From: an uncultured bacterium
GTDB taxonomy: Bacteria; Verrucomicrobiota; Kiritimatiellia; RFP12; UBA1067
Direction of reading: 5' to 3'
NCBI GenBank assembly: GCA_902764415.1
Contig: CACWVU010000026.1
Location: forward strand, 1-40,747
DNA: 40,747 nucleotides
Position 1 is the first letter of the stretch. Every line of letters begins with the position of its first letter. Position numbers and translations under genes: made by a program. The notes under the pieces are model-generated. The model made no database searches. It worked only from the letters and a program-made list of their open reading frames with translations, and was not told the DNA's origin. This document shows, piece by piece, positions 1 to 8,281 of this stretch.

Positions 1-205
1 CGTCAGCGGATGTCGCCCAGCCCCGGAGTCTGTTCGCGTAGCCGTTGGCGTATGTGCCATCCATCGAGGAGGCGGAATAGCTGTCGCCGTCATTCTCGTG
101 GACATCTCCGGCGGCGAGATAATATGTGCCCGCAGATGCCACGAAGCCCGCAAGCGCGACCGCGGCACAAACAACCTCACCCACGAGTTTTTTCGCCATG
201 TTCAT
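1..205 (-). CDS. N-terminus of a secreted protein (truncated by window edge)
   Basis: Sixty-eight residues are visible, starting MNMAKKLVGEVVCAAVALAG and running off the left edge. A short basic N-terminus is followed by a hydrophobic stretch (about residues 8-24) ending in ASAG, a good signal peptide. The mature part begins TYYLAAGDVHENDGDSYS, polar and Gly/Asp/Ser-rich as in beta-rich surface or passenger proteins. The start at 205 is chosen because GGGAGGA lies 5 nt upstream; a second ATG at 199 is two codons later. A TGG-TATAAT promoter lies 25 nt before the start. The function cannot be given from the fragment. Confidence 0.75.
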   Translation of the reverse strand, partial: MNMAKKLVGEVVCAAVALAGFVASAGTYYLAAGDVHENDGDSYSASSMDGTYANGYANRLRGWATSAD

Positions 206-230
206 ATGGTTCCTCCCGTTGAATGCGTGC

Positions 231-239
231 ATTATACCA
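231..239 (-). promoter_or_regulatory. Extended -10 promoter (TGG-TATAAT)
   Basis: Read on the minus strand the site is TGGTATAAT, an extended -10 element 25 nt upstream of the start at 205. The leader contains the GGGAGGA ribosome site. No convincing -35 is visible, as expected for extended -10 promoters. Confidence 0.65.
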
Positions 240-300
240 AATTATGCCGCGGAGGCGCAAGGGAACAGGGAACGGGGAACGGGGCAGCGACGCGGGGAGG

Positions 301-3123
301 TCAGTCCTCGAGCACGATGACGCCGGAGATGGAGCCGAAGCGGTCGGGCGAGTCAAGGTGCCAGACCGGCTTGCCAGAGGGATCGAACTCCACCACCTGC
401 CAGCCCTTGAAGCTGTCGTTTTCGCCGTGGCCGGTCCAGTGCGCGAGGTAGACGTCACCGTTCGGCCGCTCCTCGACCTGGCCGTAGAAGCGGCTCTCCT
501 TGCCGGTGTCCGTCGGCACGAACCACTGCGACAGAGCCTCGCCCGCGGCGTCGAAACGAACGAGCCCGCCGCCGTAGCCGCAGCCCGCGAGGTACTCGCC
601 GTCCTTCGCCGCCGGGATGACCGCGAAGAGGTTGCGGCCGGCCGGCTGCGGATAGTTCTTGACGAGCTCCACCGCCTCGCCCTGCTCCGGCAGGCGGATG
701 CGCGCAAAGCCCTTCTCGTGCGCGACCAGCCACTCGCCGTCGCGTCCCGGCCCCATCGAGCGCGCGTTGAAGAGCCCCGCGAGCTTCATGACGCGGCGGA
801 GCTTGCGGTCGGGGCCGAATTCGTAGAAGTGGATCGCCTTGCCCGCGTCCGCGCCGACGGGATTCACGGAGAAGACGAACCCGCCGTCCGCGAGGTCGCA
901 GGCCGCCGTCGCCATCCAGTCCTTGAAGTCCGGCCAGCGGAATTCGTCCACCACCTTGCGCTCCTTGAGGTCAACGACCTGGAAGCCGCCGTGGCAGACG
1001 ATGCGGTAGCGGTCCTCGCCGACGCGCTTCAGGTCCCAGACCGGTTTCTTGACCGGGACGGCAATGCCCTTCGACGGATCGAACGAGTCGTAGTAGTGTA
1101 CCTTCGCGCGCGACTCGTCCGCCAGCACCAGCCGGCGGTGCGCAGACTGAAGGTCGGGATGCTCGTTGCGGTGGGCGTAGCCATAGCCTCGGATCTCCTC
1201 CTTCGTCTGCTCGTCAAGCTCCCCGCGCTTTCCACGCGGATAGATCTGCCGCCAGCCGCGGCGGTTGAGGTCGTAGCTCTCGGCCATGCCGGCGTCGTAG
1301 CCGTGGAAGTCCGGCAGCCTGGGCGCGCCGTCTGCCATGCGCTGCTTGAGCTTGTCCAGGTGCTTCGCGTAGACGTCGCGCGGGAGGCACTTCTCCTCGC
1401 GGCAGATCGCCGCGGCCATGCCCACGACTTCGCCGAGCATCCCCAGCGTACGCATCACGCGCACCGCGGCGAACGCGCAGTGCGACACCGAGATGTCGCG
1501 TCCCGCGAGGAAGAGGTTCGCGCAGTCGCGCGCATAGAGGCAGCGGTAGGGAACGGGATGGTCGGAGCCTGTGCCGCGGTGGTAGGCGACGGCGCGGAAC
1601 GGCTCGGCAAACGCCTTGGCGTTTTCGGGGTCGGGGAAGTGGAAGTCGATGCCCCAGGTAATCGCCGCGGTGGCGTCAGGCGTCTCCGTGTGGTTCTCGA
1701 GGTCGTTCTGGGTGAGGATGTAGTCGCCGACCACGCGGTAGCTCTCGCGCTTGCCGCCGATCGGCGATATCCACGAAAACGCGTCGTTGGCGTATTCGCC
1801 GCGCTTCGCGGAGCGGTTCTTGATCCAGTGCCAGTTCGAGAAGACCGCGAGAAGCCCGTAGTCGCGGATGCGCTCGGTGTCGTCGGCCATGTCGCGGAAG
1901 AACCCCGTCTCCTGCTCCCACGACCCCAGCCGCTGGTAGCGCCCCGTATTCTCGTCGATCGGGAGCGCCCATTCGCCGATGTCGGGGAACGGCGCGGCTG
2001 TTTCGCGGCGCTCGCTGAGCCACTGGACGGAATGGCCCATCACCTGGCGCGACGCCTCTTCGGGGGCGCACGCCTCGTGGAAGCGGCTCCGCGCCTCGCA
2101 GCCGTACATCGTCTCGCAGCCGGCGAGCCGCGCCAGCACCGCGTCGCCCGTCGCGTCGCAGAAGAGCCTGGCGCGGTAGCGCGTCTCCGCGCCCGTGTGC
2201 GTGTCGCGCGCGACTACCGCCGTCATCCGGTTCGAGACCGTCTCCACCGCGTAGACGTACTGGCGGAACTTCAGGAACGGCTTCACGCCCGGCATCTGCC
2301 AGGTGCGGATGTCCTTCAGCTCAAACGCCGTCGCCTTGCGGCCGTCCTCGTAGTACTTGCCGTCAAGCGGAGAATCGTGGCTCACCAGCGGCTGGATGTC
2401 CTTCACCACCTCGCCGAGCGCCGGATAGGGGCCGGTGTGCATGCGTCCGCCAAGCCCCACGCGCACTTCCGACGAGTTGCACCCGCCGAGGACGTCGCGG
2501 TCCTGCAGCAGCAGCGTCTTCACGCCCAGGCGCGCAGCCGTCAGCGCGGCGCAGCAGCCCGCCATGCCGCCGCCGACGACGATGAGGTCGTATTCGTCCG
2601 GATCGTCCTTCACCGCAATGCCAGTTTGCCTATGCCGCCAAGCATCCATCTCCGCCGCCGCAGACGGGGGCGCATCCCCTTCGGTCGTGAAGTAGAGCGC
2701 ATCGCAGCGGCCGTTGAAGCCAGTGAGGTCGTGGAGGCGGATGTAGTACCTGTTCGTGCCCAAGCGCACCACGCCCGCCTTCTGCCAGTGCCAGGCCGAG
2801 TCCGCGTCCGCGCCGAGCTCGCCCGACACCCATGCGGACGACTGTTTTTCATTCCCAACGGCGATTTGGAAGCGTCCCGCGGCGCCCTTGGTCCAGACGG
2901 CGTTCCAGTTGCGCGTCCGCGCCCAAACGGTGTAGTCGCCGTCCTCCGGGAAGACAAACGTCGTCCACGCGTCGGCGACTCGTTTGCCATAGCCGTGGGC
3001 CATCACGTAGCTTGAGCCGAGCTGGCGCATGGACTGCGTCTCGACGGCCCAGCCGCCAAGATCTTTGAAGTTCTCGCACTCGACGAACACCGTCGCCGCC
3101 AGCATTGCAGGTATGAATGTCAT
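301..3123 (-). CDS. FAD-dependent oxidoreductase with N-terminal carbohydrate-binding-like and C-terminal propeller-like domains
   Basis: 940 aa. Residues 10-150 form a beta-sandwich-like domain of the type often fused to FAD_oxidored proteins (motifs FVECENFKDLGGW and DGDYTVWART). The FAD-binding domain starts at about 178 with DLIVVGGGMAGCCAALTAARLG, a GxGxxG-type dinucleotide motif at 182-190, followed by GGCNSSEVRVGLGG. Later blocks FCDATGDAVLARLAGCE and NLFLAGRDISVSHCAF match the same family, and the partial protein at 39715 has the equivalent blocks. Residues from about 660 to the end look like repeated beta-blades (WDLKRVGEDRYRIVCHGG, VYLAHWTGHGE). The N-terminus has a short hydrophobic stretch, so export is possible but unsure. 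The reaction and substrate are unknown; neighbours are surface proteins and sugar-type regulators, so a role in glycan or glycoside oxidation is only an inference. Its promoter is at 3172-3180. Confidence 0.85.
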   Translation of the reverse strand: MTFIPAMLAATVFVECENFKDLGGWAVETQSMRQLGSSYVMAHGYGKRVADAWTTFVFPEDGDYTVWARTRNWNAVWTKGAAGRFQIAVGNEKQSSAWVSGELGADADSAWHWQKAGVVRLGTNRYYIRLHDLTGFNGRCDALYFTTEGDAPPSAAAEMDAWRHRQTGIAVKDDPDEYDLIVVGGGMAGCCAALTAARLGVKTLLLQDRDVLGGCNSSEVRVGLGGRMHTGPYPALGEVVKDIQPLVSHDSPLDGKYYEDGRKATAFELKDIRTWQMPGVKPFLKFRQYVYAVETVSNRMTAVVARDTHTGAETRYRARLFCDATGDAVLARLAGCETMYGCEARSRFHEACAPEEASRQVMGHSVQWLSERRETAAPFPDIGEWALPIDENTGRYQRLGSWEQETGFFRDMADDTERIRDYGLLAVFSNWHWIKNRSAKRGEYANDAFSWISPIGGKRESYRVVGDYILTQNDLENHTETPDATAAITWGIDFHFPDPENAKAFAEPFRAVAYHRGTGSDHPVPYRCLYARDCANLFLAGRDISVSHCAFAAVRVMRTLGMLGEVVGMAAAICREEKCLPRDVYAKHLDKLKQRMADGAPRLPDFHGYDAGMAESYDLNRRGWRQIYPRGKRGELDEQTKEEIRGYGYAHRNEHPDLQSAHRRLVLADESRAKVHYYDSFDPSKGIAVPVKKPVWDLKRVGEDRYRIVCHGGFQVVDLKERKVVDEFRWPDFKDWMATAACDLADGGFVFSVNPVGADAGKAIHFYEFGPDRKLRRVMKLAGLFNARSMGPGRDGEWLVAHEKGFARIRLPEQGEAVELVKNYPQPAGRNLFAVIPAAKDGEYLAGCGYGGGLVRFDAAGEALSQWFVPTDTGKESRFYGQVEERPNGDVYLAHWTGHGENDSFKGWQVVEFDPSGKPVWHLDSPDRFGSISGVIVLED

Positions 3124-3171
3124 GCGGTTGAAAACCTTTCCTAACTTGCCGAGCTGTTTTTAGCAGTGCGA

Positions 3172-3180
3172 ATTATACCA
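3172..3180 (-). promoter_or_regulatory. Extended -10 promoter (TGG-TATAAT) of the FAD oxidoreductase gene
   Basis: The minus strand reads TGGTATAATTCGC here, 48 nt before the ATG at 3123. The leader holds TAGGAAAGG about 13 nt before the start. The motif matches the -10 elements seen before several other genes in the window. Confidence 0.6.
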
Positions 3181-3208
3181 ATAACAATGCGCAGTCAGCA
3201 ACCGCACC

Positions 3209-4051
3209 TCAGAACTTAACGGTGATGCCGACGCCGCCCATGGTGAGATCCTTGAGCGCCTCGGGCGCGGAGGAGGCGTCCAGCGCGTCGCGCGCGTCGG
3301 ACGAGACGACGTCGAACTGGTGGACATACACGAAGAGGCCGACGTACTTGGTCAGGGCGTAGTCGAGCCGCAACCGCAGGTTGAGCGCCATCAGCCCGTT
3401 GGAGTAGCGCCCGTCGCCGTTCGGGTTCTCGCCGTACTGCGCGGCGAAGTGGCGCGAGTCGCCGAGCTCGCCGAAGACCGTGGCGGTGAAGGTGAAGTCG
3501 TCGAGGAACTTCCACGACCGCGTGAGGCCGACTTCCCAGTAGCACCACTGCTGGCCGTGGTAGGCGCGGCGCAGCAGGTAGTACGGCGTCACGTACGGGT
3601 TGGTGAGCGACTGCGAGATGTTCCACTCCGAGATCGAGTGCGCGTGGGGATGGTAGCCGGGCAGCGTCACCCACTTCTTCGCGACGGCGGTGTCAAGCGA
3701 CCAGTCTTCGGCGATGCCGAGCGAGTAGCCGTAGTAGACGCCGTAGTCGACCTCGTTGTAGGCGTTGCGGCGCGTGGCGGACTGTCCGCTCGTCGCGAGC
3801 GAGCTGACGCTCCAGGCGTAGCCGCCGACGACGCCGAACGGGTCGAAGTCGAACGAGAGGTCAGCGAACTGCGCGGAGTACGGCTTGCGGTCCACGATAG
3901 CGCCGCGCGCCCAGTAGGCGGTCTCGATGTCCGCGTACGCGCTCAAGTGAGTCCGGCGCGCGACTTCCGCGACAAGGTTAGTCTCGCCGCGAGCTCCAAG
4001 TGCCGCGGCAACCGCCGCGGCGGCGAAAATGTATTTCAGCTGTTTTTTCAT
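3209..4051 (-). CDS. Predicted outer-membrane beta-barrel protein
   Basis: 280 aa. Signal peptide: KKQLKYIFAAAAVAAALGARGE, with likely cleavage after ARG or GE. The mature protein alternates polar and aromatic residues in strand-like blocks (YADIETAYWARG, YGVYYGYSLG, LMALNLRLRLDYALTKYVGLFVYV) and ends in GGVGITVKF. A C-terminal Phe after alternating hydrophobics is the usual signal for outer-membrane assembly. The length suits a small 10-12 strand barrel. The exact family is not recognised; it resembles the short porin-like proteins common in Kiritimatiellota and Lentisphaerota. The start at 4051 has GGAGAACC a short distance upstream. The gene lies 85 nt upstream of, and is co-directional with, the FAD oxidoreductase, which has its own promoter. 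Confidence 0.65.
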   Translation of the reverse strand: MKKQLKYIFAAAAVAAALGARGETNLVAEVARRTHLSAYADIETAYWARGAIVDRKPYSAQFADLSFDFDPFGVVGGYAWSVSSLATSGQSATRRNAYNEVDYGVYYGYSLGIAEDWSLDTAVAKKWVTLPGYHPHAHSISEWNISQSLTNPYVTPYYLLRRAYHGQQWCYWEVGLTRSWKFLDDFTFTATVFGELGDSRHFAAQYGENPNGDGRYSNGLMALNLRLRLDYALTKYVGLFVYVHQFDVVSSDARDALDASSAPEALKDLTMGGVGITVKF

Positions 4052-4100
4052 TTCTTTGGTTCTCCAAAAAATTTTGTGGAAGTGCCGACAGCATAGTGTA

Positions 4101-4385
4101 TGAAACTCCGATCCGTGGGGCTCTCGCTACCGCTCCGCAGAATGTGCTTTGCTTCGCGCATGCCATTCGTCCTCCACGGCCGCGCTTGCCATGTTTTATA
4201 TCTGCGGCTTCGCCGCATGGGGCGTTGTTCGGTATTCGGGGGGTCTGGGGGCAGTGCCCCCAGAGAAAAAATATTCTCTGCGCCTCTGTGCCTCTGTGTG
4301 GGGAAAATCTTCAACGGAACTGGATTGTGGTTGTGGGATGCGGAGCTACGGAGCGGTAGCGGGAGTCCCAACCATCGGAGTTTCA
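4101..4385. repeat. Gene-free element bounded by about 40-bp imperfect inverted repeats
   Basis: The left arm (4101-4140) and the reverse complement of the right arm (about 4346-4385) share TGAAACTCCGAT and GCTACCGCTCCG exactly, with about six mismatches between and after these blocks. The roughly 205-bp centre contains two short perfect hairpins: TGCGGC-TTC-GCCGCA near 4202-4216 and CTGGGGGC-AGT-GCCCCCAG at 4245-4263. It also holds a quasi-repeat of CTCTGYGCCTCTGTG type. Short open frames cross it, but none has a ribosome site or plausible protein. The shape resembles a small non-autonomous mobile element (MITE-like) or an intergenic REP-type repeat. No target-site duplication was recognised. 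Confidence 0.5.
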
Positions 4386-4435
4386 AACTAACACGATCTG
4401 ATATCATTTCCACTAAAAACCTTTGAAGAGCCATT

Positions 4436-6379
4436 TCAGTATACTATTACCATAAAGCCCGTGTAGAACTTCGTCTGGGGCGTGATCAGGTCGCTGACGG
4501 CAAGCGCCGTTCCCCCGCAGCCGAAGGCGAAGGAGCCAGTGCCGATATTCTGGAAGTAGCGGTTGCGGACGGAGTCGAAGACCTCGCCGGCTCCGCCGCG
4601 CTTGCAGGGCCGGATACTGCAGCAGGCCGCCCCATCCGTCGTCGTCACGTCGAGCGAATAGAAGCGGATCGGCAGCAAGCCGTTCGACGACCACAGCACC
4701 GCCGGCGAGCCGCCCGACATGTCGTTCGCGGCAAACAGGTAGGCGCTACCAGCGCAGGTGAAGACATCGGCGCAGGCCTTGGTGTTGGAATAAGTGCCTA
4801 CAACCGCGCCATCCTGCAATCGCTCCGCGACGCGCCTTGCCGCCGAATTGACCATGCGGTAGCGGTAATCTGTGCTACGCGGCACATTCTTAAGCCTATA
4901 GGTGTCGTAGTTGCCGTTGTTGAAGTCGCAGTAGAAGCAGGAGCCATCCACGAACATCGAAATGTTTATGGAGCCGGCGGCGTTGCGGCAGCCATAGAAG
5001 GCGCGGGCGTTGCTCGGCAGCGCAAGGGGCAGGAAGGACAGCTCGACGATGTTCGAATTTCCGTTCACCCAGTCGGTGTCGATATACTGCGTCCCGCTGC
5101 TGTCGATCCACGCCTCGTAGTCCGAAACGGCAAAGAGGCGGAAGGCGTTGACGCTTGTCCCCCATCCGTCCGGCAGCGGCACCTTGAGTTTCGTTTCGCC
5201 CTGCTCGAGCGCGGCCACCGCGATGACGCCATCCCAGTCCACGATGGCATTGCCGGCGTCGCTTGCCCCGTAGGCTAAGACAAGGCGCAGGTCGGCGGCG
5301 GCGGCGCGCACCGTGACGGAGATGTACCCGCCGTCGATGCCGGTTACCGTGATGGCGTTGAAGCTGCTGCTCTCGTAGCCCTGCGCCGCCGAAGCGGTCA
5401 CGCGCGTCTTGACGCTCGGAACGCCGGTCATGTCGAATTCGGCGAGCTCGCCGCCGCGGTCGAGGAACTTGCCGCGGACGAGGTCGTAGATGCGGCCAAC
5501 CCGAACGCCGTCGACGAAAAGCGACACCGGAACCATGTCGGCGATTGCCTCGCCGCCGCGGTCGATGCGGCACGAGACAAAGCCATATCCACTGCCGGCC
5601 GTTGCCCAGCTCGAGGCTGGCTGCCCATTGACTTTGAAAATGTAGGCGGAGCCGGGACAAACGAACTCGTCCGCACAATACGTCTTGTTGGTTGAAGCAC
5701 CCAAGGTAGGAGAAACGGCGGCCCCGTCGCGAAACACATCGACATGGCGTTCCGCCGCCGAAATCGCAATCGTTACGTAATACGCAAAGCCGCCGCTGGG
5801 GGCGGGGAACCTGGGGGAGGCGCGGTAGGTGATCGCATCCGAGGAGTTGAAATCGGCATACACTTCACAGTCCTTGTTGCAGAAAGTCGAAATGTTCTGT
5901 TCCGACGCGCCTGCCCTCGCGCCGAAGATCCCGCTGTAACTGGATCCAAATGACGAAACCCTGATGGCAATCTCCACGGAGTCGGTCGAGGCGTTGGTGA
6001 TGCCGGTGTCGAAATAGGTCTTGCCGTTGCCGGGCAGGTAGTCGAGGCGGGTGTCGAAGGGATGCTCGGCGAGGACAAAGCGCGAGTAGCGGTAGGTGGC
6101 GTTCGTCAGCGGGTCGAACGGCAGCGTCACCGCGTAGGTGCCGCCGGCGGCGGGGACGGCGGCGAGGCTGGCGATGGCGTCCCAGCCGACGCCGGGATTG
6201 GCGTAGCCGTCCATATTGCCGTAGGCGAGTCCCAGGTATTCGGTCGCCTCGCCGGGTCCGACGGTGACGGTGGCGTTGGTGCCGGCGAGCGAGTCGACGG
6301 TGACCGTCCTCGCGGCGGCGGACGAGGCCAGCGCAATGGCGGCGCAGCAGGCGAACATGGCAATGAGGGGTCTATTCAT
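4436..6379 (-). CDS. Secreted jelly-roll (LamG-like) surface protein, duplicated architecture
   Basis: 647 aa with a signal peptide (MNRPLIAMFACCAAIALASS, cleavage near AAA-R). Two copies of one module follow. The first has a beta-sandwich (about 24-105, YLGLAYGNMDGYANPGVGWD) and a jelly roll (about 112-315, starting LDYLPGNGKTYFDTGITN). The second has a beta-sandwich (about 326-418, LVLAYGASDAGNAIVDWDG) and a jelly roll (about 424-625, starting WIDSSGTQYIDTDW). Each jelly roll ends with a YDLVRGKFLDRGG / FDSVRNRYFQNIG type motif. The C-terminus TGFMVIVY resembles that of the two sister proteins at 8410 and 37147. The start has GGGAGGA upstream. The promoter carries a palindrome shared with the GntR-LacI gene. 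Ligand and function are unknown; a surface or glycan-binding role is inferred. Confidence 0.8.
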   Translation of the reverse strand: MNRPLIAMFACCAAIALASSAAARTVTVDSLAGTNATVTVGPGEATEYLGLAYGNMDGYANPGVGWDAIASLAAVPAAGGTYAVTLPFDPLTNATYRYSRFVLAEHPFDTRLDYLPGNGKTYFDTGITNASTDSVEIAIRVSSFGSSYSGIFGARAGASEQNISTFCNKDCEVYADFNSSDAITYRASPRFPAPSGGFAYYVTIAISAAERHVDVFRDGAAVSPTLGASTNKTYCADEFVCPGSAYIFKVNGQPASSWATAGSGYGFVSCRIDRGGEAIADMVPVSLFVDGVRVGRIYDLVRGKFLDRGGELAEFDMTGVPSVKTRVTASAAQGYESSSFNAITVTGIDGGYISVTVRAAAADLRLVLAYGASDAGNAIVDWDGVIAVAALEQGETKLKVPLPDGWGTSVNAFRLFAVSDYEAWIDSSGTQYIDTDWVNGNSNIVELSFLPLALPSNARAFYGCRNAAGSINISMFVDGSCFYCDFNNGNYDTYRLKNVPRSTDYRYRMVNSAARRVAERLQDGAVVGTYSNTKACADVFTCAGSAYLFAANDMSGGSPAVLWSSNGLLPIRFYSLDVTTTDGAACCSIRPCKRGGAGEVFDSVRNRYFQNIGTGSFAFGCGGTALAVSDLITPQTKFYTGFMVIVY

Positions 6380-6404
6380 CTTGTCCTCCCTTTGTGGTAC
6401 GCAT

Positions 6405-6413
6405 ATTTTACCA
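6405..6413 (-). promoter_or_regulatory. Extended -10 promoter (TGG-TAAAAT)
   Basis: On the minus strand the site is TGGTAAAAT, 25 nt upstream of the ATG at 6379, and the leader carries GGGAGGA. A 12-bp palindrome (6437-6448) lies 26 nt upstream of the -10 hexamer. Confidence 0.6.
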
Positions 6414-6436
6414 CATCAGCACCACGCTTGCACGAC

Positions 6437-6448
6437 TTGTGCGCACAA
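6437..6448. promoter_or_regulatory. Putative operator palindrome TTGTGCGCACAA
   Basis: A perfect 12-bp palindrome sits about -39 to -50 from the predicted start of the surface-protein gene at 6379. The same palindrome with conserved flanks (CAGAAAG and CCGCGG) occurs at 11417-11428, at exactly the same distance (26 nt) from the -10 of the GntR-LacI gene. This placement fits an activator or repressor site. The remaining 6460-6601 holds no gene that I can support. Confidence 0.55.
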
Positions 6449-6601
6449 CTTTCTGCCGCGGCTCAGAGGAGAGGCGGGGTCCCCTCTTCGCCGCTTGTAT
6501 GGCTCCGGGAGAAATCAGACAGCACCACGGCAGGGACGAAGATGCGGGCGCGCAAACTGCCGCGGGGCCTATACCCACGATTACCGAGATTATGCCATGC
6601 C

Positions 6602-7006
6602 CTATGGCGCAACCACTTTCAGATTGTTGAAATAGCTACGATAGAAGCCCTTGTCGCGAGTCAGCAGACAATCAGCACACGACTCGGCATGTGCGCCGAC
6701 AAGGAAATCGGCAATGACACGGCGAGGTGGCTGAGTGCGATTCGCCTTGGCGAGACGCCACATGTCAGACGCCCTTGTCGCCGCCTCTTTGGACATCGGC
6801 ACGAACCTTACGCCAAGTTTGTCCATAGCCGCCAGAAATGATTGCTCGTCCTGGAAAACTGCTCCCGTTTCCGACCAGACGACTTCGCCAACGACAACAT
6901 CACCGGACGAAAACGCCTTTGTCAATGCCGCAAACGATGCGCTCCCGTATTGGGGATCGTTCAGGAACACGTCAAGAAACACATTTGTATCGACAGCAGT
7001 TACCAT
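6602..7006 (-). CDS. vapC: PIN-domain toxin (VapC-like ribonuclease)
   Basis: 134 aa from the ATG at 7006, the usual VapC length. The four acidic PIN residues are in place: D6 in VDTNVFLD, E41 in GEVVWSE, D100 in RVIADFLVGAHA and D118 in LLTRDKGFY. These would hold Mg2+ for endoribonuclease activity, commonly against tRNA or rRNA. The longer open frame upstream (to 7066) overlaps the antitoxin and has no start support. The start ATG overlaps the antitoxin stop (ATGGTAA), so toxin translation should depend on antitoxin translation. The order antitoxin then toxin is standard for vapBC. Confidence 0.85.
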   Translation of the reverse strand: MVTAVDTNVFLDVFLNDPQYGSASFAALTKAFSSGDVVVGEVVWSETGAVFQDEQSFLAAMDKLGVRFVPMSKEAATRASDMWRLAKANRTQPPRRVIADFLVGAHAESCADCLLTRDKGFYRSYFNNLKVVAP

Positions 7007-7251
7007 TGATCGTAACCTCGCATTTCGGACACCACATCGTCCGTGCGACGCGAACCGCCGATGCATCCAACCAACTCGGACAGAGGATTGCCCTCGCCGT
7101 CTTTCCTTGCCGGGCTTCGTGGCCTCGAGCCCCCGCCACCGACAGGCGCGGCGGCTTTCTGCGACAACAGAAAGCGAACGAACAGGACGACCGCGTTCTG
7201 CTGCGTTTCGTCAAGTCTTTCAATCTCTTTTTCTAGCACCGCGTAAGGCAT
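7000..7251 (-). CDS. Antitoxin of the VapC-like pair (DUF2281-like)
   Basis: 83 aa. The N-terminal half (MPYAVLEKEIERLDETQQN, then FVRFLLSQK) is the helical pattern of DUF2281-type small antitoxins, in which an amphipathic helix with Leu-Asp-Glu-xx-Gln precedes a hydrophobic helix. A Gly/Pro/Arg linker (GGGGSRPRSPAR) joins it to a C-terminal segment (LSELVGCIGGSRRTDDVVSEMRG) that may wrap the toxin. The start at 7251 follows GAGGAC; the longer frame upstream runs through the promoter and is rejected. The gene overlaps vapC by seven bases. It has its own sigma70-type promoter with a palindrome over the -10. Confidence 0.75.
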   Translation of the reverse strand: MPYAVLEKEIERLDETQQNAVVLFVRFLLSQKAAAPVGGGGSRPRSPARKDGEGNPLSELVGCIGGSRRTDDVVSEMRGYDQW

Positions 7252-7297
7252 TTTTGTCCTCGTTCCTTGTTCAAGGGCATAGCGCCCCAAAAAGTTA

Positions 7298-7331
7298 TTT
7301 GTATTATACAAAATCCTGTCGGAAAACTCAA
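7298..7331 (-). promoter_or_regulatory. Toxin-antitoxin promoter with overlapping operator palindrome
   Basis: On the minus strand, TTGAGT (7331-7326) is followed after 17 bp by TATAAT (7308-7303). A perfect inverted repeat, TTTGTAT-T-ATACAAA (7298-7312), covers the -10, the expected place for an autorepressor site of a toxin-antitoxin complex. The leader to the antitoxin ATG at 7251 is about 45 nt. Confidence 0.7.
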
Positions 7332-7399
7332 TGGCAGGTTTGAAACGCAGTACAGCCGACACAATCCCACTGCCTGAGATTACGGTGCGGACGAAATCC

Positions 7400-8281
7400 T
7401 TATGAAAGACGGGAAGATGTTCTGCGGTAGCCAATGGGCGATAGCTTTGTCGCCGCCTTGAAGGATCTGGCGAAGTAGGCCGCCGAGGAGAAGCCTGTGC
7501 GCCGCGCGATTTCCGAGATCGGCAGGTTCGTGTTGGAAATGAGGTTTTTCGCAACCCGCATGCGCTCCGCCAACTGGAACTGAAGCGGCGAGAACCCCGT
7601 CATGCCGGCAAAATGGTGCCTGAACCTGTCGTAGGTCATCCCCACCGATTTCGCAAGCTCCGCGAAGTCTATCGTCTCGCAAGCCCGGCGGACAATCGCG
7701 GCCTGTGCCTGTCTGATCGCGGCAGATGTCGCCATGACCGCCTCGCTGTCGAAATCCTCCTCGGCGATCCGCCCCAGCAGACACATGAGGTCGCCGGCCG
7801 ACGACAATGGCCTGCGTTCGCCGAACTTCAGCATCTGGTTCACCAGCCGCATGGCCGCCGCCTCGAACTCCTTCGCCATCGCCACCGACGAGACAAAGCT
7901 CCCCTCCCGGTGAAAGACGCTGCGAACGATGGAACGCGCCATCTTCCCGCCGAACCCGATCCAAAGCGTTCCCCATCCCGTCTTGGGATTGGGACGGCAC
8001 CGATGCCATTCCCCCGGGGCAAGCAGAAGCAACTTGCCATCGGTCAGCGCAACTGGTTTGTGCGGCGCGAATTCAACAACCCCTTCGCCCGAAAAGACAA
8101 AGCACAGCTGGTATTCCGAAAGGCGGCGCCCTGTCTCCCAGGTGTAGTAGTAGCCGTCCGGATGCTGCCGCATAGGGTAGTCTTCGTGCGGCGACACCCT
8201 CTGCCAGCCAACGTCGTAGATGCAAAGGCCCCAGCCCATGGAGACCTTGTCCTGTGGAAAGTACCTAAACTGCGTGCTCAT
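7400..8281 (-). CDS. AraC-family transcriptional regulator
   Basis: 293 aa from the ATG at 8281. Residues about 15-115 form a cupin-like sensor region (YDVGWQRVSPHEDYPMRQHP, then LLLLAPGEWHRCRPNP, the typical position of a His and Glu in AraC sensor cupins). Residues about 200-288 hold the double helix-turn-helix: FAELAKSVGMTYDRFRHHF, then ISEIARRTGFSSAAYFARSF. The start is preceded by TATGG-TATACT only nine bases away with no Shine-Dalgarno, so the message should be nearly leaderless. A later in-frame ATG (8239) with AAGG upstream is a possible alternative start. It is divergent from the surface-protein gene at 8410, its likely target. An earlier open frame extending to 8392 crosses the promoter and is rejected. 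Confidence 0.85.
   Translation of the reverse strand: MSTQFRYFPQDKVSMGWGLCIYDVGWQRVSPHEDYPMRQHPDGYYYTWETGRRLSEYQLCFVFSGEGVVEFAPHKPVALTDGKLLLLAPGEWHRCRPNPKTGWGTLWIGFGGKMARSIVRSVFHREGSFVSSVAMAKEFEAAAMRLVNQMLKFGERRPLSSAGDLMCLLGRIAEEDFDSEAVMATSAAIRQAQAAIVRRACETIDFAELAKSVGMTYDRFRHHFAGMTGFSPLQFQLAERMRVAKNLISNTNLPISEIARRTGFSSAAYFARSFKAATKLSPIGYRRTSSRLS

Noticed and set aside
262..575. Reading the toroid domain (protein residues of the gene at 20648) as an active squalene-hopene cyclase
   Set aside because: Coordinates here are residues. The QW-like repeats are present but the catalytic DxDD motif is not seen, and the fusion to a sigma factor argues against terpene synthesis.
223..3015. Plus-strand 930-codon open frame opposite the FAD oxidoreductase
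   Set aside because: It is Arg/Val/Ala-rich with no domain or ribosome site, and it mirrors a clearly recognisable gene on the other strand. Long antisense frames are common in GC-rich DNA.
4245..4263. CTGGGGGC-AGT-GCCCCCAG hairpin as a terminator
   Set aside because: On the plus strand it is followed by A residues and on the minus strand T residues come before it, so it does not fit an intrinsic terminator.
4048..4434. 128-codon minus-strand frame through the inverted-repeat element
   Set aside because: It reads both arms and the hairpins, has no ribosome site and gives no protein-like composition.
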